A DNA stretch of 64,000 bases from positions 1,364,001 through 1,428,000 of the forward strand of contig NW_027478172.1 in NCBI RefSeq assembly GCF_051020975.1, written 5' to 3'. The notes under the pieces were generated by a model that was not told the DNA's origin, searched no databases, and saw nothing but the letters and a program-made list of their open reading frames with translations. The position numbers and the translations under genes were made by a program. This document shows, in pieces, positions 1-11,136 of this stretch. This DNA comes from Osmia lignaria lignaria. Taxonomy: Eukaryota > Arthropoda > Insecta > Hymenoptera > Megachilidae. Numbering within the stretch: position 1 is the first letter of the stretch; each line of letters opens with the position of its first letter.

Positions 1-198
1 TATCTCAAAGAAAGGGGCCACGGTATTCTGTATCTCTATTATGTTGGTGCGGCTTCGGAACTTTTAAATATCTCGATATATCTCGAAAACTACGCTTCTG
101 ATCAAAAAATATCAGAGAACGTAAATTGTAGAAAACATAATTCTCTACAAAAATGGTCTCTTAACATTTTGCCATAGCTTGCTTCGTTTCCGAGATAT
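1..198 (+). repeat. Partial monomer at the left window edge
   Basis: Corresponds to offsets 124-322 with a 1-bp deletion near position 25, where the usual ACGGTGTTTC reads ACGGTATTC. Its tail, with CAGAGAACG and CATAGCTTGC, matches the tails at about 2671 and 3636, so the trimer seen in the 3215-bp units probably has relatives to the left of the window. Confidence 0.85.
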
Positions 199-2032
199 TT
201 GCAGATTTATCTCAAGGGAAGGGGTCTGACGGACATATTTCGAGATATTTCTTCTTCTTGTTGTTCTTCTTCTGCACAGCTAAGCTGGAAGTGGCATTTG
301 CAGCTCGCAATAGTGCAGAGTTATCTCAAAGAAAGAGGCCACGGTGTTTCTGTACCTCTATTATGTTGGTGCAGCTTCGGAACTTTTAAATATCTTGATA
401 TATCTCGAGAACTACGCATCTGATCAAAAAATATCATAGAACATAAAAAGTAGGAAACCTAATTTTCTACAAAAAGGGTCTCTTAAGATTTTGCCGTAGC
501 TCGCTTCGTTTCCGAGATGTTTGCAGATTTATCTCAAGGGAAGGGGCCTGACGGACATATTTCGAAATACTTCTTCTTCTTGTTGTTCTTCTTCTGCACA
601 GCTAAGCTGGAAGTGGCATTTGCAGCTCGCAATAGTGCAGAGTTATCTCAAAGAAAGGGGCCACGGTGTTTCTGTACCTCTATTATGTTGGTGCGGCTTC
701 GGAACTTTTAAATATCCTGATATATCTCGAGAACTACGCATCTGATCAAAAAATATCATAGAACATAAAAAGTAGAAAACTTAATTCTCTACAAAAAAGG
801 TATCTTAACATTTTGCCATAGCTCGCTTCGTTTCCGAGATATTTGCAGATTTATCTCAACGGAAGGGGCCTGACGGACATATTCCGAGATATTTCATGTT
901 CTTGTTGTGCTTCTTCTGCACAGCTAAGCTGGAAGTGGCATTTGCAGCTCACAATAGTGCAGAGTTATCTCAATGAAAGGGGCCACAGTGTTTCTGTATC
1001 TCTATTATGTTGGTGCGGCTTCGGAACTTTTAAATATCATGATATATCTCGAGAACTACGCATCTGATCAAAAAATATCATAGAACATAAAAAGTAGGAA
1101 ACTTAATTCTCTGCAGAAAAGGTCACCTAACATTTTGCCATAGCTCGCATCGTTTGAGAGATATTTGCAGATATAGCTCAAGGGAAGGGGCCTGACGGAC
1201 ATATTCCGAGATATTTCTTCTTCTTGTTGTCCTTCTTCTGCACAGCTAAGCTCGAAGTGGCATTTGCAGCTCGCAATAGTGCAGAGTTATCTCAAAGAAA
1301 TGGGCCACGGTGTTTCTGTATCTCTATTATGTTGGTGCCGCTTTGGAACTTTTAAATATCTCGATATATCTCGAAAACTACGCTTCTGATCAAAAAATAT
1401 CATAGAACATAAATTGTAGGAAACAAAATTCTCTACAAAATACGTCTCTTAAGATTTTGCCATAGCTCGCTTCGTTTCCGAGATATTTGCAGATTCAGCT
1501 CAATGGAACGGGCCTGACGGACATATTTCGAGATATTTCTTCTTCTTGTTGTTCTTCTTCTGCACAGCTAAGCTGGAAGTGGCATTTGCAGCTCGCAATA
1601 GGGCAGAGTTATCTCAAAGAAAGGGGCCACTGTGTTTCTGCACCTCTATTATGTTGGTGCAGCTTCGGAACTTTTAAATATCTCGATATATCTCGAAAAC
1701 TACGCATCTGATCAAAAAATATCATAGAACATAAAAAGTAGGAAACCTAATTTTCTACAAAAAGGGTTTCTTAAGATTTTGCCGTAGCTCGCTTCGTTTC
1801 CGAGATGTTTGCAGATTTATCTCAAGGGAAGGGGCCTGACGGACATATTTCGAAATATTTCTTCTTCTTGTTGTTCTTCTTCTGCACAGCTAAGCTGGAA
1901 GTGGCATTTGCAGCTCGCAATAGTGCAGAGTTATCTCAAAGAAAGGGGCCACGGTGTTTCTGTACCTCTATTATGTTGGTGCGGCTTCGGAACTTTTAAA
2001 TATCTTGATATATCTCGAGAACTACGCATCTC
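199..2032 (+). repeat. Left section of relatively divergent monomers
   Basis: Monomers start at 199, 521, 843, 1165, 1487 and 1809. The monomer at 199 has the same 74-codon translation as those at 2772 and 3737. The one at 843 carries the TTGTGCTTC and ATCTCAATG variants that mark the hexamer leader at 11137 and 13069. The one at 1165 has TAG at offset 11 and a private GTTTGAGAG in place of GTTTCCGAG before it. The one at 1487 belongs to the TTCAGCTCAA subfamily. Private differences are more frequent here than further right. Confidence 0.85.
340..853 (+). repeat. 1288-bp (4-mer) repeat, first partial copy
   Basis: Shares markers with 1628-2141 at a spacing of 1288 bp (4 x 322): GGAAACCTAATTTTC, CAAAAAGGG, TTAAGATTTTGCCG, GAGATGTTTGC and GGTATCTT. 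Boundaries are set by the nearest diagnostic differences and are approximate. Confidence 0.65.
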
Positions 2033-2141
2033 ATCAAAAAATATCATAGAACATAAAAAGTAGGAAACTTAATTCTCTACAAAAAAGGTATCTTAACATT
2101 TTGCCATAGCTCGCTTCGTTTCCGAGATATTTGCAGATTTA
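1628..2141 (+). repeat. 1288-bp (4-mer) repeat, second partial copy
   Basis: Partner of 340-853. It differs at a few sites, including GGGTTTCTT here against GGGTCTCTT and CGAAATATT against CGAAATACT. The right limit is the TTTAGCTC variant of the monomer at 2131. Confidence 0.65.
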
Positions 2142-2529
2142 GCTCAAGGGAAGGGGCCTGACGGACATATTTCGAGATATTTCTTCTTCTTGTTGTTCTT
2201 CTTCTGCACAGCTAAGCTGGAAGTGGCATTTGCAGCTCGCAATAGTGCAGAGTTATCTCACAGAAAGGGGCCACGGTGTTTCCGTATCTCTATTATGTTG
2301 GTGCGGCTTCGGAACTTTTAAATATCTTGATATATCTCGAGAACTACGCATCTGATCAAAAAATATCATAGAACATAAATTGTAGGAAACTTAATTTCCT
2401 ACAAAAAAGATCTCTTAACATTTTGCCGTAGCTGGCTTCGTTTCCGAGATATTTGCAGATTTATCTCAAGGGAAGGGGCCTGATGGACATATTTCGAGAT
2501 ATTTCTCCTTCTTGTTCTTCTTCTGCACA

Positions 2530-3494
2530 GCTAAGCTGGAAGTGGCATTTGCAGGCCGCAATAGTGCAGAGTTATCTCAAAGAAAGGGGCCACGGTGTTT
2601 CTGTATCTCTATTATGTTGGTGCGGCTTTGGAACTTTTAAATATCTCGATATATCTCGAAAACTACGCTTCTGATCAAAAAATATCAGAGAACGTAAATT
2701 GTAGGAAACATAATTCTCTACAAAAAAGGTCTCTTAACATTTTGCCATAGCTTGCTTCGTTTCCGAGATATTTGCAGATTTATCTCAAGGGAAGGGGTCT
2801 GACGGACATATTTCGAGATATTTCTTCTTCTTGTTGTTCTTCTTCTGCACAGCTAAGCTGGAAGTGGCATTTGCAGCTCGCAATAGTGCAGAGTTATCTC
2901 AAAGAAAGAGGCCACGGTGTTTCTGTACCTCTATTATGTTGGTGCAGCTTCGGAACTTTTAAATATCTTGATATATCTCGAGAACTACGCATCTGATCAA
3001 AAAATATCATAGAACATAAAAAGTAGGAAACTTAATTCTCTACAAATAAGGTCTCTTAACATTTTGCCATAGCTCGCTTCGTTTCGGAGAGATATTTGCA
3101 GATTTATCTCAAGGGAAGGGGCCTGACGGACATATTTCGAGATATTTCTTCTTCTTGTTCTTCTTCTGCACAGCTAAGCTGGAAGTGGCATTTGCAGCTC
3201 GCAATAGTGCAGTGATATCTGAAAGAAAGGGGCCACGGTGTTTCTGTATCTCTATTATGTTGGTGCGGCTTCGAAACTTTTAAATATCTTGATATATCTC
3301 GAGAACTACGCGTCTGATCAAAAAATATCATAGAACATAAAAAGTAGGAAACTTAATTCTCTACAAGTAAAGTCTCTTAACATTTTGCCATAGCTCGCTT
3401 CGTTTCCGAGATATTTGCTGATTTATCTCAAGGGAAGGGGCCTGACGGACATATTTCGAGATATTTCTTCTTCTAGTTGTTCTTCTTCTGCACA
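2530..3494 (+). repeat. 965-bp trimer nested in the 10-mer, copy 1a
   Basis: The second half of monomer 2453, all of 2772 and 3096, and the first half of 3415 recur 965 bp downstream. The marker GCAGGCCGC occurs at about 2550 and again at about 3515. The monomer at 3415 is a chimera: its front matches 4380 (TTGCTGATTT) and its back matches 2453, as expected at a crossover joint. Confidence 0.8.
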
Positions 3495-4459
3495 GCTAAG
3501 CTGGAAGTGGCATTTGCAGGCCGCAATAGTGCAGAGTTATCTCAAAGAAAGGGGCCACGGTGTTTCTGTATCTCTATTATGTTGGTGCGGCTTTGGAACT
3601 TTTAAATATCTCGATATATCTCGAAAACTACGCTTCTGATCAAAAAATATCAGAGAACGTAAATTGTAGGAAACATAATTCTCTACAAAAAAGGTCTCTT
3701 AACATTTTGCCATAGCTTGCTTCGTTTCCGAGATATTTGCAGATTTATCTCAAGGGAAGGGGTCTGACGGACATATTTCGAGATATTTCTTCTTCTTGTT
3801 GTTCTTCTTCTGCACAGCTAAGCTGGAAGTGGCATTTGCAGCTCGCAATAGTGCAGAGTTATCTCAAAGAAAGAGGCCACGGTGTTTCTGTACCTCTATT
3901 ATGTTGGTGCAGCTTCGGAACTTTTAAATATCTTGATATATCTCGAGAACTACGCATCTGATCAAAAAATATCATAGAACATAAAAAGTAGGAAACTTAA
4001 TTCTCTACAAATAAGGTCTCTTAACATTTTGCCATAGCTCGCTTCGTTTCGGAGAGATATTTGCAGATTTATCTCAAGGGAAGGGGCCTGACGGACATAT
4101 TTCGAGATATTTCTTCTTCTTGTTCTTCTTCTGCACAGCTAAGCTGGAAGTGGCATTTGCAGCTCGCAATAGTGCAGTGATATCTGAAAGAAAGGGGCCA
4201 CGGTGTTTCTGTATCTCTATTATGTTGGTGCGGCTTCGAAACTTTTAAATATCTTGATATATCTCGAGAACTACGCGTCTGATCAAAAAATATCATAGAA
4301 CATAAAAAGTAGGAAACTTAATTCTCTACAAGTAAAGTCTCTTAACATTTTGCCATAGCTCGCTTCGTTTCCGAGATATTTGCTGATTTATCTCAAGGGA
4401 AGGGGCCTGACGGACATATTTCGAGATATTTCTTCTTCTTGTTGTTCTTCTTCTGCACA
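3495..4459 (+). repeat. 965-bp trimer nested in the 10-mer, copy 1b
   Basis: Second copy of the trimer, with the same GGAGAGATAT insertion before 4061 and the same 3-bp tract deletion after it. A TTG-to-TAG change at about 3475 marks the end of copy 1a and is absent from the equivalent site in monomer 4380. Confidence 0.8.
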
Positions 4460-5744
4460 GCTAAGCTGGAAGTGGCATTTGCAGCTCGCAGTAGTGCAGA
4501 GTTATCTGAAAGAAAGGGGCCACGGTGTTTCTGTATCTCTGTTATGTTGGTGCGGCTTCGGAACTTTTAAATATCTTGATATATCTCGAGAACTACGCAT
4601 CTGATCAAAAAATATCATAGAACATAAAAAGTAGGAAACTTAATTCTCTACAAAAAAGGTCTCTTAACATTTTGCCATAGCTCGCTTCGTTTCCGAGATA
4701 TTTGCAGATTTATCTCAAGGGAAGGGGCCTGACGGACATATTTCGAGATATTTCTTCTTCTTGTTGTTCTTCTTCTGCACAGCTAAGCTGGAAGTGGCAT
4801 TTGCGGCTCGCACTAGTGCAGAGTTATCTCAAAGAAAGGGGCCACGGTGTTTCTGTATCTCTATTATGTTGGTGCGGTTTCGGAACTTTTAAATATCTCG
4901 ATATATCTCGAAAACTACACTTCTGATCAAAAAATATCATACAACATAAATTGTAGGAAACATAATTCTCTACAAAAAAGGTCTCTTAACATTTTGCCAT
5001 AGCTCGCTTCGTTTCCGAGATATTTGCAGATATATCTCAAGGGAAGGGGCCTGACGGACATATTTCGAGATATTTCTTCTTCTTGTTGTTTTTCTTCTGC
5101 ACAGCTAAGCTGGAAGTGGCATTTGCGGCTCGCACTAGTGCAGAGTTATCTCAAAGAAAGGGGCCACGGTGTTTCTGTACCTCTATTATGTTGGTGCGGC
5201 TTCGGAACTTTTAAATATCTCGATATATCTCGAAAACTGCGCTTCTGATCAAAAAATATCATAGAACATAAAAAGTAGGAAACTTAATTCTCTACAAAAA
5301 AGGTATCTTAACATTTTGCCATAGCTCGCTTCGTTTCCGAGATATTTGCAGATTTAGCTCAAGGGAAGGGGCCTGACGGACATATTTCGAGATATTTCTT
5401 CTTCTTGTTGTTCTTCTTCTGCACAGCTAAGCTGGAAGTGGCATTTGCAGCTCGCAATAGTGCAGAGTTATCTCACAGAAAGGGGCCACGGTGTTTCCGT
5501 ATCTCTATTATGTTGGTGCGGCTTCGGAACTTTTAAATATCTTGATATATCTCGAGAACTACGCATCTGATCAAAAAATATCATAGAACATAAATTGTAG
5601 GAAACTTAATTTCCTACAAAAAAGATCTCTTAACATTTTGCCGTAGCTGGCTTCGTTTCCGAGATATTTGCAGATTTATCTCAAGGGAAGGGGCCTGATG
5701 GACATATTTCGAGATATTTCTCCTTCTTGTTCTTCTTCTGCACA

Positions 5745-6709
5745 GCTAAGCTGGAAGTGGCATTTGCAGGCCGCAATAGTGCAGAGTTATCTCAAAGAAA
5801 GGGGCCACGGTGTTTCTGTATCTCTATTATGTTGGTGCGGCTTTGGAACTTTTAAATATCTCGATATATCTCGAAAACTACGCTTCTGATCAAAAAATAT
5901 CAGAGAACGTAAATTGTAGGAAACATAATTCTCTACAAAAAAGGTCTCTTAACATTTTGCCATAGCTTGCTTCGTTTCCGAGATATTTGCAGATTTATCT
6001 CAAGGGAAGGGGTCTGACGGACATATTTCGAGATATTTCTTCTTCTTGTTGTTCTTCTTCTGCACAGCTAAGCTGGAAGTGGCATTTGCAGCTCGCAATA
6101 GTGCAGAGTTATCTCAAAGAAAGAGGCCACGGTGTTTCTGTACCTCTATTATGTTGGTGCAGCTTCGGAACTTTTAAATATCTTGATATATCTCGAGAAC
6201 TACGCATCTGATCAAAAAATATCATAGAACATAAAAAGTAGGAAACTTAATTCTCTACAAATAAGGTCTCTTAACATTTTGCCATAGCTCGCTTCGTTTC
6301 GGAGAGATATTTGCAGATTTATCTCAAGGGAAGGGGCCTGACGGACATATTTCGAGATATTTCTTCTTCTTGTTCTTCTTCTGCACAGCTAAGCTGGAAG
6401 TGGCATTTGCAGCTCGCAATAGTGCAGTGATATCTGAAAGAAAGGGGCCACGGTGTTTCTGTATCTCTATTATGTTGGTGCGGCTTCGAAACTTTTAAAT
6501 ATCTTGATATATCTCGAGAACTACGCGTCTGATCAAAAAATATCATAGAACATAAAAAGTAGGAAACTTAATTCTCTACAAGTAAAGTCTCTTAACATTT
6601 TGCCATAGCTCGCTTCGTTTCCGAGATATTTGCTGATTTATCTCAAGGGAAGGGGCCTGACGGACATATTTCGAGATATTTCTTCTTCTAGTTGTTCTTC
6701 TTCTGCACA
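5745..6709 (+). repeat. 965-bp trimer nested in the 10-mer, copy 2a
   Basis: Equivalent of 2530-3494 in the second 3215-bp unit. Since the trimer is already doubled in both units, the trimer duplication came before the 10-mer duplication. Confidence 0.8.
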
Positions 6710-7674
6710 GCTAAGCTGGAAGTGGCATTTGCAGGCCGCAATAGTGCAGAGTTATCTCAAAGAAAGGGGCCACGGTGTTTCTGTATCTCTATTATGTTGG
6801 TGCGGCTTTGGAACTTTTAAATATCTCGATATATCTCGAAAACTACGCTTCTGATAAAAAAATATCAGAGAACGTAAATTGTAGGAAACATAATTCTCTA
6901 CAAAAAAGGTCTCTTAACATTTTGCCATAGCTTGCTTCGTTTCCGAGATATTTGCAGATTTATCTCAAGGGAAGGGGTCTGACGGACATATTTCGAGATA
7001 TTTCTTCTTCTTGTTGTTCTTCTTCTGCACAGCTAAGCTGGAAGTGGCATTTGCAGCTCGCAATAGTGCAGAGTTATCTCAAAGAAAGAGGCCACGGTGT
7101 TTCTGTACCTCTATTATGTTGGTGCAGCTTCGGAACTTTTAAATATCTTGATATATCTCGAGAACTACGCATCTGATCAAAAAATATCATAGAACATAAA
7201 AAGTAGGAAACTTAATTCTCTACAAATAAGGTCTCTTAACATTTTGCCATAGCTCGCTTCGTTTCGGAGAGATATTTGCAGATTTATCTCAAGGGAAGGG
7301 GCCTGACGGACATATTTCGAGATATTTCTTCTTCTTGTTCTTCTTCTGCACAGCTAAGCTGGAAGTGGCATTTGCAGCTCGCAATAGTGCAGTGATATCT
7401 GAAAGAAAGGGGCCACGGTGTTTCTGTATCTCTATTATGTTGGTGCGGCTTCGAAACTTTTAAATATCTTGATATATCTCGAGAACTACGCGTCTGATCA
7501 AAAAATATCATAGAACATAAAAAGTAGGAAACTTAATTCTCTACAAGTAAAGTCTCTTAACATTTTGCCATAGCTCGCTTCGTTTCCGAGATATTTGCTG
7601 ATTTATCTCAAGGGAAGGGGCCTGACGGACATATTTCGAGATATTTCTTCTTCTTGTTGTTCTTCTTCTGCACA
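6710..7674 (+). repeat. 965-bp trimer nested in the 10-mer, copy 2b
   Basis: Equivalent of 3495-4459 in the second 3215-bp unit. It contains the only difference I noticed between the two units (position 6856). Confidence 0.8.
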
Positions 7675-8462
7675 GCTAAGCTGGAAGTGGCATTTGCAGC
7701 TCGCAGTAGTGCAGAGTTATCTGAAAGAAAGGGGCCACGGTGTTTCTGTATCTCTGTTATGTTGGTGCGGCTTCGGAACTTTTAAATATCTTGATATATC
7801 TCGAGAACTACGCATCTGATCAAAAAATATCATAGAACATAAAAAGTAGGAAACTTAATTCTCTACAAAAAAGGTCTCTTAACATTTTGCCATAGCTCGC
7901 TTCGTTTCCGAGATATTTGCAGATTTATCTCAAGGGAAGGGGCCTGACGGACATATTTCGAGATATTTCTTCTTCTTGTTGTTCTTCTTCTGCACAGCTA
8001 AGCTGGAAGTGGCATTTGCGGCTCGCACTAGTGCAGAGTTATCTCAAAGAAAGGGGCCACGGTGTTTCTGTATCTCTATTATGTTGGTGCGGTTTCGGAA
8101 CTTTTAAATATCTCGATATATCTCGAAAACTACACTTCTGATCAAAAAATATCATACAACATAAATTGTAGGAAACATAATTCTCTACAAAAAAGGTCTC
8201 TTAACATTTTGCCATAGCTCGCTTCGTTTCCGAGATATTTGCAGATATATCTCAAGGGAAGGGGCCTGACGGACATATTTCGAGATATTTCTTCTTCTTG
8301 TTGTTTTTCTTCTGCACAGCTAAGCTGGAAGTGGCATTTGCGGCTCGCACTAGTGCAGAGTTATCTCAAAGAAAGGGGCCACGGTGTTTCTGTACCTCTA
8401 TTATGTTGGTGCGGCTTCGGAACTTTTAAATATCTCGATATATCTCGAAAACTGCGCTTCTG

Positions 8463-8882
8463 ATCAAAAAATATCATAGAACATAAATTGTAGGAAACAT
8501 AATTCTCTACAAAAAAGGTCTCTTAACATTTTGCCATAGCTCGCTTCGTTTCCGAGATATTTGCAGATATATCTCAAGGGAAGGGGCCTGACGGACATAT
8601 TTCGAGATATTTCTTCTTCTTGTTGTTCTTCTTCTGCACAGCTAAGCTGGAAGTGGCATTTGCGGCTCGCACTAGTGCAGAGTTATCTCAAAGAAAGGGG
8701 CCACGGTGTTTCTGTATCTCTATTATGTTGGTGCGGTTTCGGAACTTTTAAATATCTCGATATATCTCGAAAACTACACTTCTGATCAAAAAATATCATA
8801 CAACATAAATTGTAGGAAACATAATTCTCTACAAAAAAGGTCTCCTAACATTTTGCCATAGCTCGCTTCGTTTCCGAGATAT
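8463..8882 (+). repeat. Bridging monomer of R type
   Basis: The monomer at 8561 repeats the distinctive tail of 4702 and 7917 (ACACTTCTG and CATACAACAT), with the front of 8239 (ATATATCTC). It looks like a crossover product that continues the R-type run out of the 10-mer. Confidence 0.7.
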
Positions 8883-9526
8883 TTGCAGATATATCTCAAG
8901 GGAAGGGGCCTGACGGACATATTTCGAGATATTTCTTCTTCTTGTTGTTCTTCTTCTGCACAGCTAAGCTGGAAGTGGGATTTGCAGCTCGCAATAGTGC
9001 AGAGTTATCTCAAAGAAAGGGGCTACGGTGTTTCTGTATCTCTATTATGTTGGTGCGGCTTCGGAACTTTTAAATATCTTGATATATCTCGAGAACTACG
9101 CATCTGATCAAAAAATATCATAGAACATAAAAAGTAGGAAACTTAATTCTCTACAAAAAAGGTCACCCAACATTTTGCCATAGCTCGCATCGTTTGCGAG
9201 ATATTTGCAGATTTAGCTCAAGGGAAGGGGCCTGACGGACATATTCCGAGATATTTCTTGTTCTTGTTGTTCTTCTTCTGCACAGCTAAGCTGGAAGTGG
9301 CATTTGCAGCTCGCAATAGTGCAGAGTTATCTCACAGAAAGGGGCCACGGTGTTTCTGTATCTCTATTATGTTGGTGCGGCTTCGGAACTTTTAAATATC
9401 TTGATATATCTCGAGAACTACACATCTGATCAAAAAACATCATAGAACATAGAAAGTAGGAAACATAATTCTCTACAAAAAATGTCTCTTAACATTTTGC
9501 CATAGCTCGCTTCGTTTCCGAGATAT
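8883..9526 (+). repeat. 644-bp dimer, copy 1
   Basis: Monomers 8883 and 9205. Markers are GTGGGATTTGC in the first and TTTAGCTCAAGG with TTCTTGTTCTTG in the second, plus GGTCACCCAAC and CGCATCGTTTGC between them. Both recur at 9527 and 9849. A private GGGGCTACGG lies near 9020. Confidence 0.8.
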
Positions 9527-10170
9527 TTGCAGATTTATCTCAAGGGAAGGGGCCTGACGGACATATTTCGAGATATTTCTTCTTCTTGTTGTTCTTCTTC
9601 TGCACAGCTAAGCTGGAAGTGGGATTTGCAGCTCGCAATAGTGCAGAGTTATCTCAAAGAAAGGGGCCACGGTGTTTCTGTATCTCTATTATGTTGGTGC
9701 GGCTTCGGATCTTTTAAATATCTTGATATATCTCGAGAACTACGCATCTGATCAAACAATATCATAGAACATAAAAAGTAGGAAACTTAATTCTCTACAA
9801 AAAAGGTCACCCAACATTTTGCCATAGATCGCATCGTTTGCGAGATATTTGCAGATTTAGCTCAAGGGAAATGGCCTGACGGACATATTCCGAGATATTT
9901 CTTGTTCTTGTTGTTCTTCTTCTGCACAGCTAAGCTGGAAGTGGCATTTGCAGCTCGCAATAGTGCAGAGTTATCTGAAAGAAAGGGGCCACGGTGTTTC
10001 TGTATCTCTGTTATGTTGGTGCGGCTTCGGAACTTTTAAATATCTTGATATATCTCGAGAACTACGCATCTGATCAAAAAATATCATAGAACATAAAAGG
10101 TAGGAAACTTAATTCTCTACAAAAAAGGTCACCCAACATTTTGCCATAGCTCGCATCGTTTGCGAGATAT
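9527..10170 (+). repeat. 644-bp dimer, copy 2
   Basis: Monomers 9527 and 9849 repeat 8883 and 9205 with several private substitutions (for example CGGATCTTTT near 9706, ATAGATCGC near 9825 and GGGAAATGG near 9866). The copies are more diverged than those of the larger units, so this duplication looks older or less recently homogenised. Confidence 0.8.
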
Positions 10171-11136
10171 TTGCAGATTTATCTCAAGGGAAGGGGCCTA
10201 ACGGACATATTTCCAGATATTTCTTCTTCTTGTTGTTCTTCTTCTACACAGCTAAGCTGGAAGTGGCATTTGCAGCTCGCAATAGTGCATAGTTATCTGA
10301 AAGAAAGGGGCCACGGTGTTTCTGTATCTCTATTATGTTGGTGCGGCTTCGGAACTTTTAAATATCTTGATATATCTCGAGAACTACGCATCTGATCAAA
10401 AAATATCATAGAACATAGAAAGTAGGAAACTTAATTCTCTACAAAAAAGGTCTCTTAACATTTTGCCATAGCTCGCTTCGTTTCCGAGATATTTGCTGAT
10501 TTATCTCAAGGGAAGGGGCCTGACGGACATATTTCGAGATATTTCTTCTTCTTGTTGTTCTTCTTCTGCACAGCTAAGCTGGAAGTGGCATTTGCGGCTC
10601 GCACTAGTGCAGAGTTATCTCAAAGAAAGGGGCCACGGTGTTTCTGTATCTCTATTATGTTGGTGCGGCTTCGGAACTTTTAAATATCTTGATATATCTC
10701 GAGAACTACGCATCTGATCAAAAAATATCATAGAACATAGATAGTAGGAAACTTAATTCTCTACAAAAAAGGTCTCTCAACATTTTGCCATAGCTCGCTT
10801 CGTTTCCGAGATATTTGCAGATTTATCTCAAGGGAAGGGGCCTAACGGACATATTTCCAGCTATTTCTTCTTCTTGTTGTTCTTCTTCTGCACAGCTAAG
10901 CTGGAAGTGGCATTTGCGGCTCGCACTAGTGCAGAGTTATCTCAAAGAAAGGGGCCACGGTGTTTCTGTATCTCTATTATGTTGGTGCAGCTTCAGAACT
11001 TTTAAATATCTTGATATATCTCGAGAACTACGCATCTGATCAAAAAATATCATGGAACATAAAAAGAAGAAAACTTAATTCTCTACAAAAAAGGTCTCTT
11101 AACATTTTGCCATACCTCGCTTCCTTTCCGAGATAT

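Larger units (their letters stand above)
2033..5247 (+). repeat. 3215-bp higher-order unit (10-mer), copy 1
   Basis: Monomers start at 2131, 2453, 2772, 3096, 3415, 3737, 4061, 4380, 4702 and 5024, and the same order follows 3215 bp later. Length is 10 x 322 minus 5 bp: 3-bp deletions in the trinucleotide tract of 2453, 3096 and 4061, and a 2-bp GGAGAGATAT insertion before 3096 and before 4061. The left limit is just after a private TCATC at 2030-2034. The joint with copy 2 lies in the monomer at 5024, whose CGCTTC marker is followed by the AAAAAG tail of the other haplotype. Confidence 0.9.
5248..8462 (+). repeat. 3215-bp higher-order unit (10-mer), copy 2
   Basis: Repeats copy 1 monomer for monomer (starts 5346, 5668, 5987, 6311, 6630, 6952, 7276, 7595, 7917, 8239), including all its small indels. 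The one difference I noticed is C to A at 6856 (TGATCA becomes TGATAA). Similarity ends after about 8480, where AAATTG replaces AAAAAG. Confidence 0.9.

Noticed and set aside
11105..11136. CENP-B box in the CTTCGTTTCCGAG stretch before each monomer start
   Set aside because: The first residues CTTCG fit, but the required A at position 10 and the CGGG that follows are absent. It is a partial match only.
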